A stretch of DNA of 10,474 nt, taken from assembly GCA_965602795.1 (NCBI GenBank), contig CBFCZR010000051.1, forward strand, positions 1-10,474, read 5' to 3'. Shown here one piece after another: positions 1 to 5,315 of the stretch. Position numbers and translations under genes: made by a program. The notes under the pieces were generated by a model, which saw only the letters and a list, made by a program, of their open reading frames with translations, was not told where the DNA came from and ran no database searches. This DNA is from Bathyarchaeum sp965602795. Lineage in GTDB: Archaea > Thermoproteota > Bathyarchaeia > Bathyarchaeales > Bathyarchaeaceae. Positions within the stretch are counted from its first letter, which is position 1. Every line of letters starts with the position of its first letter.

Positions 1-369
1 CAGCTCTTCGATTCTAGCTTTGACGCCGCCCATCTCTTCTTCAAGGTTTGCTTTCTCTGCTTCCAGCTGTTTCTGATAGTTTTCTAGGGCTGCAACTTCT
101 TGCTCTGGAGCCTGCGGTTGCGCTACTGGCGGGTAAGCTGGTGGGTAAGCGGGTTGACCTACTGCAACTGGTGGATAAGCATTCCATCCTCTACCGAAAC
201 CTCTTCCCCATCCTCTGCCGAAGCCTCTGCCACGTCCTCTTCCCCATCCTCTTCCGTATCCAGGTGTTGGATTCATGAAGCCTGGTACAGAGTGACCTGT
301 GCAGTATCCGGCTGCTCTTCCTGTCATGGGTCCAGCGCCCCAAGGTCCTGTTCTATCTCCTCTTGGCAT
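1..369 (-). CDS. DUF5320 family protein, C-terminus cut by the window edge
   Basis: The first 123 residues are present and no stop is reached before base 1. The N-terminus MPRGDRTGPWGAGPMTGR, followed by AAGYC (residues 1-23), is the signature I associate with DUF5320. Residues 38-62 are a low-complexity run of Gly-Arg with Phe or Trp (GRGW, GRGF units). Residues 64-86 are Pro/Ala/Tyr-rich (AYPP repeats). From about residue 87 a charged helix begins with coiled-coil character, where the window ends. There is no signal peptide and no catalytic motif. The ATG at 369 is preceded by a good Shine-Dalgarno sequence, GAGGTGA (377-383, read on the minus strand). From family knowledge, such genes often lie beside NifX/PF02579, MinD and DUF134 genes, as here; the function is unknown. 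The Gly-Arg-aromatic region could bind RNA or a partner protein, but that is speculation. Confidence 0.85.
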   Translation of the reverse strand, partial: MPRGDRTGPWGAGPMTGRAAGYCTGHSVPGFMNPTPGYGRGWGRGRGRGFGRGWGRGFGRGWNAYPPVAVGQPAYPPAYPPVAQPQAPEQEVAALENYQKQLEAEKANLEEEMGGVKARIEEL

Positions 370-394
370 GATTCTTTCACCTCTATTTTCGTGT

Positions 395-428
395 TTATGC
401 ACGTTTTTACATTTATTAGATTATGCAC
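395..428. repeat. Paired TTATGCAC direct repeats beside the DUF5320 promoter
   Basis: TTATGCAC occurs exactly at 395-402 and again at 421-428, 26 bp apart. On the minus strand the two copies (GTGCATAA) bracket an AT-rich stretch, TAATAAAT (about 409-416). That stretch could be the TATA box for DUF5320, about 40 bases before its ATG. The arrangement looks like an operator pair around a core promoter. No protein can be assigned to it from sequence alone. Confidence 0.35.
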
Positions 429-435
429 AGAAATA

Positions 436-485
436 TATAAGAGTTACGGCACAACTACATTAACATATAAGAGCTAAGACACGAC
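436..485 (+). repeat. Tandem imperfect 20-bp direct repeat with TATAAGAG core, in the DUF134 promoter
   Basis: TATAAGAG at 436-443 and 466-473 starts two 20-bp units (436-455 and 466-485) that match at 16 of 20 positions with a period of 30 bp. The second copy lies 36 bp before the DUF134 ATG, the expected place for an archaeal TATA box driving a short-leader mRNA. The first copy would be a second promoter or a duplicated operator. The 30-bp period is close to three DNA turns, so a protein bound to both copies would sit on nearly the same face. Confidence 0.45.
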
Positions 486-501
486 AGATTAGTTGATTAC
501 A

Positions 502-801
502 ATGTCTCGAAGACGGTGCAGACGAGGAGGAAGAGGAAGATTCCCCAAACCAGTTTTCATACCGAACCCCTCAAAAGTAGAAAAATTCATCCCCGAACCC
601 AAAACAACCGCCAACCCTATTCTGATCGAACCCGCAGAAGTCGAAGCCCTAAGACTGGTGGACCTCGAAGGCTTATCGCAGGAACAGGCAGGCACAAAAA
701 TGGGCGTCTCAAGAGGAACAATCTGGAGACTCCTTCAAAGCGCAAGAAGAAAGGTCGCCCAAGCCCTAACCGAAGGAAGACCCCTCACAATCACTCAGTA
801 A
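502..801 (+). CDS. DUF134 (UPF0251) helix-turn-helix protein
   Basis: A 99-residue protein of the DUF134/UPF0251 family, which is a putative DNA-binding family resembling sigma-70 region 4. The Arg/Gly-rich N-terminus (residues 3-13) is basic. The family core LVDLEGLSQEQAGTKMGVSR runs over about residues 52-71 and is followed by the recognition helix GTIWRLLQSARRKV (72-85), which together form the helix-turn-helix. I chose the ATG at 502; an in-frame TTG at 493 would add only three residues. There is no clear Shine-Dalgarno sequence, which fits a nearly leaderless transcript from the TATAAGAG box at 466. It is divergent from DUF5320 and may regulate the shared promoter region or the nearby NifX/MinD operon; that is inference. 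Its 3' end overlaps the convergent radical SAM gene by 7 bp. Confidence 0.88.
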   Translation: MSRRRCRRGGRGRFPKPVFIPNPSKVEKFIPEPKTTANPILIEPAEVEALRLVDLEGLSQEQAGTKMGVSRGTIWRLLQSARRKVAQALTEGRPLTITQ

Positions 802-1769
802 CCAGAATTTCTGCTTGATAACTTCCGCATATAGTACACTTTCCCATCATATTCAAGCTCTACAAGCTTGTCCTCCAGCAACAGCTTCTCAATAATCGAC
901 CAACTTGCATTTGTCTTCTTCAAGAACTCCTTAACTGCCTCTTCTCGCATGGGATGCACCGAAGTTATACTCAGCAAATCCTCTTCAACTCTCCCTGTGA
1001 AACTGAAGGCGTTACCCTCATAGCCAATCAAATATTCCACCCTGTCGGCACCAAATTTTTCTGCAAAAACCTGAAATGCCTCATTCACCGTCTCTTCTTT
1101 GGCGGCTTTGACCCAGCTTTCTGTTGGCGGTCTTGTCGGAATGGCGATGTATGCCTTATCAAGCCTTTTCAGCTGTTCCAAGAATTCCGCAATCTTTTCA
1201 AACTCGTCACCATAATCTATGCCATCAACAAGCATTGTTTCGCTGACAATTGTGCCCGTAAACTCATTTGAAAAATCGCTTACGCCTTCCAAGATGGTGT
1301 TTAACTTCAAGTCTTTGTGTGGTCTGTTTATTTTCTTCCATATTTTTTCGTTGACGGAATCAACCTTTAAAGAGACGAAGTCTGCTTCCAGTAAATCTTC
1401 TTTTGTGTTGCTCTCCCAAGTCAGAGAGGAATTACTTATGACTGCTATCGGTATTCCAAGCTGCTTTAGAAGAGAAATTTCCTTGCCCAAGTTAGCGTCT
1501 AAAGTTGGTTCTCCGTCTGCAACAAACGTCAGATAGTCAATAGGCTCATTTCTTTGGGTTGCTTCGTTAACTTTGCTTTTGACCTGTTCGAAAATGCTTT
1601 CTGGCTTGTAGAACGGTCTCCTTGCTATTGTCATGTCTCTGGTTTTGCCTACTTGACAGTAAACACAAGCGTATGAACAATTTTTTGGTGGAATATTGTT
1701 TATTCCCAGACTTCGACCTAATCTCCTTGAGGGGACAGGTCCGAAAGCCACTGTTTCCGTTTGTTTCAA
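795..1769 (-). CDS. Radical SAM protein (COG0731-like, NifB/MoaA-related)
   Basis: A 324-residue protein. The N-terminus FGPVPSRRLGRSLGINN (residues 9-25) leads into CSYACVYC (31-38), the C-x3-C-x2-C motif whose three cysteines (31, 35, 38) hold the SAM-binding [4Fe-4S] cluster. ADGEPTLD (84-91) is the radical SAM 'GE' motif that contacts the SAM amino group. The rest of the barrel runs to about residue 240, and the last 60 residues look like a small winged-helix domain. This broad archaeal/anaerobe family has no agreed substrate, so I name only the class. I start at TTG 1769, which has GGAAAG eight bases upstream; a GTG at 1751 is the alternative. It is the last gene of the ABC operon, 37 bp after the permease. 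Whether it serves the transporter or is simply co-transcribed is not clear. Confidence 0.85.
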   Translation of the reverse strand: MKQTETVAFGPVPSRRLGRSLGINNIPPKNCSYACVYCQVGKTRDMTIARRPFYKPESIFEQVKSKVNEATQRNEPIDYLTFVADGEPTLDANLGKEISLLKQLGIPIAVISNSSLTWESNTKEDLLEADFVSLKVDSVNEKIWKKINRPHKDLKLNTILEGVSDFSNEFTGTIVSETMLVDGIDYGDEFEKIAEFLEQLKRLDKAYIAIPTRPPTESWVKAAKEETVNEAFQVFAEKFGADRVEYLIGYEGNAFSFTGRVEEDLLSITSVHPMREEAVKEFLKKTNASWSIIEKLLLEDKLVELEYDGKVYYMRKLSSRNSGY

Positions 1770-1806
1770 ATCAGATACTTTCCAGTTTTCAGAGGATTGT
1801 TGGTGT

Positions 1807-2571
1807 TTACTCCTTCTTTTGGTTTATTATATGGAAGCGGATGCCCACAAAAAGAAACAGCCCCAAGTAAAATGTTAGCACTGCCACATTAAATAGTGGA
1901 CCAAAAAAGTTCTGTCCTCCTAAACCGCCTCTCACCAATTCGATACTGTGAGTTAATGGAGAGAACATGGATAGAATCTGCCCCCAAACAGGTAAATCTT
2001 GGACTGGAATGAAGACGCCGCTTATGAACAATAATGGAATACGGACAAAGTTTAGTGGCATCATAACTTGTCCTGGACCTTGACCAGGTATTGAAGCAAA
2101 CATGATTCCCATAGCAGCGAAACCTAAGGCTGAGAGCCCCAAACCAACTGCTAAAGCTATAAAGTCTGTAACGATTGATTGAAAGAATATGACGCCTACT
2201 ATTATGGGAATGATTGATACTCCTATTCCATAGATGAACCCTGCAATCGTCTTTCCTAAAAGAACAGTGCTGAGCGATACCGGCGCAGACAGAAACCTGT
2301 CGAAGGTGCGGATTCTTTTCTCCAAAGGTATGGTTACGGGTCCAATGGATGAAGATGCGAAGAAGATTGATTGGGCAACAAGCACAGGAATCGCTTGGTC
2401 AATAGGTATATTTCGTCCTATCACAAAGGACAGGAACATGGAAAACGGAAACAGTATTCCAAACATCAAAGACGCAGGTTTCGCATAGTATATCCGAATG
2501 TCCTTTTCTCCGATGGCCCATGCAACTCTTATGTCCTTCAGGATACGCTTAATTCCTACCACAAACAACAC
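1807..2571 (-). CDS. ABC-2 type transporter permease
   Basis: A 254-residue integral membrane protein of the ABC-2/DrrB type, the membrane half of an exporter. A cytoplasmic amphipathic N-terminus (residues 1-32) is followed by about six hydrophobic spans near residues 33-52, 61-78, 103-130, 134-158, 175-191 and 225-246. The loop and helix FISGVFIPVQDLPVWGQ (182-198), followed by SPLTHSIELVRGG (204-216), form the family's C-terminal signature. The start is GTG at 2571, only 8 bp after the stop of the ATPase gene, so the two are almost certainly translated from one mRNA. The substrate cannot be told; relatives export drugs, lipids or polysaccharides. Confidence 0.88.
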   Translation of the reverse strand: MLFVVGIKRILKDIRVAWAIGEKDIRIYYAKPASLMFGILFPFSMFLSFVIGRNIPIDQAIPVLVAQSIFFASSSIGPVTIPLEKRIRTFDRFLSAPVSLSTVLLGKTIAGFIYGIGVSIIPIIVGVIFFQSIVTDFIALAVGLGLSALGFAAMGIMFASIPGQGPGQVMMPLNFVRIPLLFISGVFIPVQDLPVWGQILSMFSPLTHSIELVRGGLGGQNFFGPLFNVAVLTFYLGLFLFVGIRFHIINQKKE

Positions 2572-2579
2572 CCCATTTC

Positions 2580-3557
2580 CTATAAACCAATTTTTTTGCC
2601 TCGTTTACTCCCTTTGCGCTTCATTTCTGGCATTATCCCCGTAAGCTTCACAAACACATCCTCTAGACTTGGACCCAACGTATTCACCGTATGCATTTCC
2701 AAATTGTTGGCTGACGCATATTCCCATATCGCAGAGAGTACCTTTGGCGGATTCTCCGTGTTAAGCCTATATTTGTCTCCATGCTTAGCAACTTCGGTGA
2801 CTCCTTGAAGCTTCTCAAGCTCTGCGGTCACGTTGTTTGCGGCGCCAACAAAAGAAACCTCGATGAACTGGAGCTTTTTTATGGTTTTCTTGAGCTTCTC
2901 CGGAGTATCAATTGCCGCTATCTTCCCGTTATTGATTATGGCAACGCGGTCGCACATCTGGTTAGCCTCCTCCATGTTATGTGTTGTGAGAAAGATTGTT
3001 AGTCCATCCTCATTCAACTTTCTAACCAGATTTCTTATTGTTAAGACGCTTTGAACGTCAAGACCTGAAGTTGGCTCGTCGAGGAAGAGGATTGATGACT
3101 TGTTCATGAGCGCCATTGCTATACAGAGACGCCTCTTCATTCCTCTCGAGAAGCCCTGCACACTTTCTTTTCGTCGGTCAAATAAACCAAACAACTGCAA
3201 CAGCTCTTTTGCTCTCTTTTCCCTCTCAACCTTGGGTACATCATACAGCCTCGCAGTGAAGATCAGGTTACCCCAAGCCGATAGGTCTGTGTAAACGTTA
3301 GATATGTCGGGCACTATCCCCATCAGCTCCTTGGCTTCCACCGATTGCTCCTGAATGTCGTAACCCATAATTTCCGCGGTTCCTTCTGTAGGCTTAGATA
3401 TGCCCGTTAACATTCGGGTTGTCGTCGTCTTTCCAGCCCCATTGGGACCCAGAAAACCAAAGATTTCACCCTTCTCCACCTCGAAGCTTATGTGGTCAAC
3501 AGCCAAGAGCTTACCATAAGCTTTCGTTAAATTAACTGCCTTTATCGACTTCATCAT
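2580..3557 (-). CDS. ABC transporter ATP-binding protein (DrrA/CcmA-like)
   Basis: A 325-residue ATPase that would power the permease encoded just downstream. Walker A is GPNGAGKTT (37-45), the signature helix FSRGMKRRL (136-144), Walker B ILFLDEPTSGLD (156-167), and the H-loop histidine is residue 193 in TTHNMEEA. Residues 225-310 form the C-terminal accessory domain typical of DrrA-type exporters, followed by a Lys/Arg-rich tail. Two positions are unusual: the signature reads S-R-G rather than S-G-G, and the Q-loop position reads VPDIS with Asp84 where Gln is usual. From memory, both variants occur in related archaeal ATPases, so I take it as functional. The start is one of two adjacent ATGs (3557 or 3554), with AAGGA about ten bases upstream. 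It is the first gene of the operon, behind the TATA/BRE near 3640. Confidence 0.92.
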   Translation of the reverse strand: MMKSIKAVNLTKAYGKLLAVDHISFEVEKGEIFGFLGPNGAGKTTTTRMLTGISKPTEGTAEIMGYDIQEQSVEAKELMGIVPDISNVYTDLSAWGNLIFTARLYDVPKVEREKRAKELLQLFGLFDRRKESVQGFSRGMKRRLCIAMALMNKSSILFLDEPTSGLDVQSVLTIRNLVRKLNEDGLTIFLTTHNMEEANQMCDRVAIINNGKIAAIDTPEKLKKTIKKLQFIEVSFVGAANNVTAELEKLQGVTEVAKHGDKYRLNTENPPKVLSAIWEYASANNLEMHTVNTLGPSLEDVFVKLTGIMPEMKRKGSKRGKKIGL

Positions 3558-3631
3558 TTTTTACGTCCTTACTATCACTTCTCTAATCTAGAAAATCAAT
3601 CTAGTGGAACATCATCTATCTCTTGTTTTTG

Positions 3632-3645
3632 CTTTTATACATTTC
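3632..3645 (-). promoter_or_regulatory. TATA/BRE promoter of the ABC transporter operon
   Basis: Read on the minus strand, GAAATG (BRE-like) is followed directly by TATAAAAG. Initiation about 25 bases further on would give a leader of about 50 nt before the ATG at 3557. It is the best TATA match in the 197-bp spacer 3558-3754. A heptamer AATCTAG, repeated at 3585-3591 and 3598-3604, would lie in or just past the start region. Confidence 0.6.
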
Positions 3646-3693
3646 ACACCAAACCTAATGTATCGTTGGAATCTTAGGAAAGGAAACTGTTCT

Positions 3694-3717
3694 TTACTTG
3701 TACACTCACGAAAGTAA
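3694..3717. promoter_or_regulatory. Inverted repeat before the coiled-coil gene
   Basis: TTACTT (3694-3699) and AAGTAA (3712-3717) form a 6-bp inverted repeat with a 12-bp spacer. Just downstream, about 30-37 bases before the ATG at 3755, AACTTAAG is a weak TATA candidate with CGAAAG before it as a BRE. The repeat could be an operator, but it is short enough to arise by chance. Confidence 0.25.
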
Positions 3718-3754
3718 CTTAAGACGAGAAGTGGATAGTTATTGTTGACTTTAA

Positions 3755-4030
3755 ATGTCAAAGAAAAATGATTCTGTCGACTTGAAATTACACATGACCG
3801 TGAAAAGCTTAGCCGTTCTGCGAGGGAAAATAATCTGTATTCTAAACGAGCTTGTTAAGAAAGCTGAATTGCTTCGCGAAAAAGAAGAAGAGGGCGAGGA
3901 TGCAAACCATCTTCTAGAAATGATGTCTGACAACTTAAATGAGCTGCTTGAACTTTTTGAGCAGAAAAAAGACCTGCGAACTCGAATTGAGCAACTAAAG
4001 AGTGTCGAAAAAGAGCAGATAAAAAGTTAA
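3755..4030 (+). CDS. Small hypothetical coiled-coil protein
   Basis: A 91-residue protein I do not recognise. It is almost entirely predicted helix. Residues 9-42 carry a regular pattern of hydrophobic residues (LHMTVKSLAVLRGKIICILN), then an acidic stretch REKEEEGED (41-49), then a second helix rich in Leu, Glu and Lys (52-90). Two antiparallel helices, or a dimeric coiled coil, is the likely fold. There is one cysteine, no membrane span and no catalytic motif. The start is ATG 3755 with no clear Shine-Dalgarno sequence, so the mRNA may be nearly leaderless. It lies alone on the plus strand between the ABC operon and cooT-like gene. Codon use matches its neighbours, and the long open frame with clean heptad character supports a real gene. 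Confidence 0.6.
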   Translation: MSKKNDSVDLKLHMTVKSLAVLRGKIICILNELVKKAELLREKEEEGEDANHLLEMMSDNLNELLELFEQKKDLRTRIEQLKSVEKEQIKS

Positions 4031-4033
4031 GCC

Positions 4034-4071
4034 TGACCGCAGACTTCCCCTGTCGGTCACTTCGTCTGTGG
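4034..4071 (+). other. Overlapping alternative stem-loops after the coiled-coil gene
   Basis: TGACCG (4034-4039) can pair with CGGTCA (4054-4059). CCGCAGAC (4037-4044) can pair with GTCTGTGG (4064-4071), with one G-U pair on the RNA. The two stems share bases 4037-4039 and exclude each other. The element starts 4 bases after the stop at 4028-4030, and no T-run follows, so it is not a plain terminator. Confidence 0.3.
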
Positions 4072-4110
4072 CATACGGGAAAAATGATTCTCTGGTGTGT
4101 GCCAACAAGA

Positions 4111-4116
4111 TATAAA
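4111..4116 (+). promoter_or_regulatory. TATA box of the CooT-family gene
   Basis: TATAAA lies 39 bases before the ATG at 4150, after an A-rich CAACAAGA stretch that could act as BRE. Initiation about 25 bases downstream leaves a leader of about 12 nt that contains GAGAAG. This spacing supports the short CooT start and argues against any upstream start at 4084. Confidence 0.55.
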
Positions 4117-4149
4117 CGTAGCCAATTGGTACTTCAATGTAGAGAAGAA

Positions 4150-4341
4150 ATGTGTGAACTCAAGGTAATAGTAGAAAACGAAGTAGCATTTGAAAATGCA
4201 ATCTATGCAAAAGTTGTTGAAGACAAAGTGGTCGTCAAAGATGTCCTAGGAAAGTCAATGGAATTCAAGAACCACACAATCACAGAAGTTAACATAACCA
4301 AAGAGCAACTTGTTCTCTCCCCAATAACAACAAAAAAATAG
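4150..4341 (+). CDS. CooT family nickel-binding protein
   Basis: A 63-residue protein starting MCELKVIVENEV, the hallmark of the CooT family. In Rhodospirillum rubrum CooT the conserved Cys2 is the nickel ligand and the protein helps nickel delivery to carbon monoxide dehydrogenase. The length matches the family (about 60-70 residues). The remaining sequence has alternating Val/Lys strands (KVVEDKVVVKDVLGKSMEF, 21-39), consistent with a small beta-barrel. The frame is open back to an ATG at 4084, but that would bury the essential Met-Cys start, and the TATA box at 4111 would lie inside the gene; 4150 is therefore chosen. The context gives no CO dehydrogenase gene, so the recipient enzyme is unknown. 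Archaea with a Wood-Ljungdahl pathway would need such nickel delivery. Confidence 0.82.
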   Translation: MCELKVIVENEVAFENAIYAKVVEDKVVVKDVLGKSMEFKNHTITEVNITKEQLVLSPITTKK

Positions 4342-4344
4342 AAT

Positions 4345-4430
4345 AGTTTCTGTGAAGAGGCTGCTCCAAGAAACTCTGGACGCCACACGCTAGACACAGC
4401 GTAGGCACTAGATGAATCCAGTATTGTTTT
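4345..4430. other. Structured spacer between convergent genes, possible bidirectional terminator
   Basis: Two separate foldings are visible. AGTTTCT (4345-4351) pairs exactly with AGAAACT (4369-4375). Then CTGGA (4376-4380)/TCCAG (4417-4421) encloses GCC (4382-4384)/GGC (4404-4406), which encloses ACGCT (4387-4391)/AGCGT (4398-4402) with the loop AGACAC. A T-rich tract, TATTGTTTT (4422-4430), follows. It lies 3' of the CooT gene and 3' of the MinD gene from the other side, so transcription must end here in both directions. A small structured RNA is possible, but I see no C/D or H/ACA box I would trust. Confidence 0.35.
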
Positions 4431-4442
4431 GAAAAACTGTTT

Positions 4443-5300
4443 CTATATCTGTTTTAAGATTTGTTTCCACAACTCTTCAATAGCCTTCGACACTCTGCTT
4501 TCCGGCGAATACTCTACGATAGATTTTCCTGCAACCATGGCTTCCGTGACAATGGGGTCAAAAGGTATTTTTCCAACAACCTCCACGCCGTTGGACCCAC
4601 AATACTCGGCTATCTTAGATGTGTTTTCCTCGTTCAAATCATACTTGTTTACGCAAACAAGGGCAGGAATCTTGAAGTGACTCAGCAAACCCAAGGCACG
4701 CTCCATATCGTGGATGCCCGACAATGTTGGCTCCACAACTATCAGCCCCACGTCAACTCCGCCCACAGACGCTATCACAGGACAGCCGATTCCAGGCGGT
4801 CCATCATTGATGATAAGCTCGCAGTTTTCTTTTTCAGCAATCTTTTTGGCATTCTTTCTCACCAAACTCACAAGTTTTCCCGAGTTTTCTTCTCCCGGAT
4901 TCAATAGAGCATGGGACATGGGACCATACTTGGTCTTCGAGATGAAGGCGTACCCTGAAACCCGTTTTTCCAGCTCTATTGCAGCTACTGGGCAAACGTA
5001 TGCACAGACGCCGCAGCCTTCACATAGAACAGGGTCAATAGTTACGTTCTCTATGGCGCCGAATCGGCAATGCTCTTCGCATTTTCCGCATTGGACACAC
5101 TTGTCGTCATCTATCACAGCAACTCTGGAGGCTTTAAACTCCTGTTTCTCCAGCACCTCAGGTTTCAATAGCATGTGAAGGTCTGGCGCGTCAACATCGC
5201 AGTCAGTCATAACAGCGCTTTTGGTTAACACTGCAAGAGACGCAGCCACACTTGTTTTCCCAGTTCCTCCCTTTCCACTCAACACTGTAATCTCTTTCAC
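4443..5300 (-). CDS. MinD-type P-loop ATPase with inserted 2x[4Fe-4S] ferredoxin (copy A)
   Basis: A 285-residue soluble ATPase of the ParA/MinD (COG1149) type. The deviant Walker A is GKGGTGKTS (9-17), switch I is CDVDAPDLH (34-42) and the DGPPG motif is at 166-170. A bacterial-type ferredoxin is inserted at about residues 64-108: CVQCGKCEEHC (Cys 68, 71, 74, 78) and CEGCGVCAYVC (Cys 93, 96, 99, 103). The first motif lacks the usual proline after its last cysteine, while the second has it. In the ORP system of Desulfovibrio, paired ATPases of this kind belong to the NifX-containing complex; the exact reaction is unknown. I prefer GTG 5300, because GAGGTGAG lies 7 bases upstream and the protein then begins MKEITVLSGKGG as in relatives. 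A GTG at 5312 is possible and would overlap the upstream stop by 4 bp. It is the last gene of the operon. Confidence 0.9.
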   Translation of the reverse strand: MKEITVLSGKGGTGKTSVAASLAVLTKSAVMTDCDVDAPDLHMLLKPEVLEKQEFKASRVAVIDDDKCVQCGKCEEHCRFGAIENVTIDPVLCEGCGVCAYVCPVAAIELEKRVSGYAFISKTKYGPMSHALLNPGEENSGKLVSLVRKNAKKIAEKENCELIINDGPPGIGCPVIASVGGVDVGLIVVEPTLSGIHDMERALGLLSHFKIPALVCVNKYDLNEENTSKIAEYCGSNGVEVVGKIPFDPIVTEAMVAGKSIVEYSPESRVSKAIEELWKQILKQI

Positions 5301-5307
5301 CAACACA

Positions 5308-5315
5308 CTCACCTC
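5308..5315 (-). promoter_or_regulatory. Shine-Dalgarno site deciding the start of MinD copy A
   Basis: GAGGTGAG on the minus strand lies 7 bases before GTG 5300. It overlaps the stop codon of the upstream gene (5309-5311), so the two genes are translationally coupled. It falls on top of the alternative GTG at 5312 and so argues against that start. Confidence 0.6.

Noticed and set aside
154..250. Regular short repeats that might suggest a CRISPR or tandem DNA repeat
   Set aside because: The repetition is the codon pattern of GRGW/GRGF units within the DUF5320 coding sequence. There are no spacers or constant repeat lengths.
100..477. A 125-residue plus-strand frame across the DUF5320 gene
   Set aside because: It is an antisense shadow: a Ser/Arg-rich translation opposite the Gly-Arg repeats. 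The minus-strand frame has the family signature and a Shine-Dalgarno sequence.
2371..2808. A 145-residue plus-strand frame spanning the permease and ATPase genes
   Set aside because: It lies opposite two well-supported genes with clear motifs and has no domain or ribosome binding site of its own.
4376..4430. A tRNA or box C/D guide RNA in the structured spacer
   Set aside because: There is no cloverleaf, no anticodon arm or T-loop sequence, and the nearest C-box-like string (TAGATGA) does not match and lacks a matching D box.
4461..5178. Two long plus-strand frames opposite MinD copy A
   Set aside because: They are antisense shadows of a gene with Walker A and eight ferredoxin cysteines; their translations show no motif.
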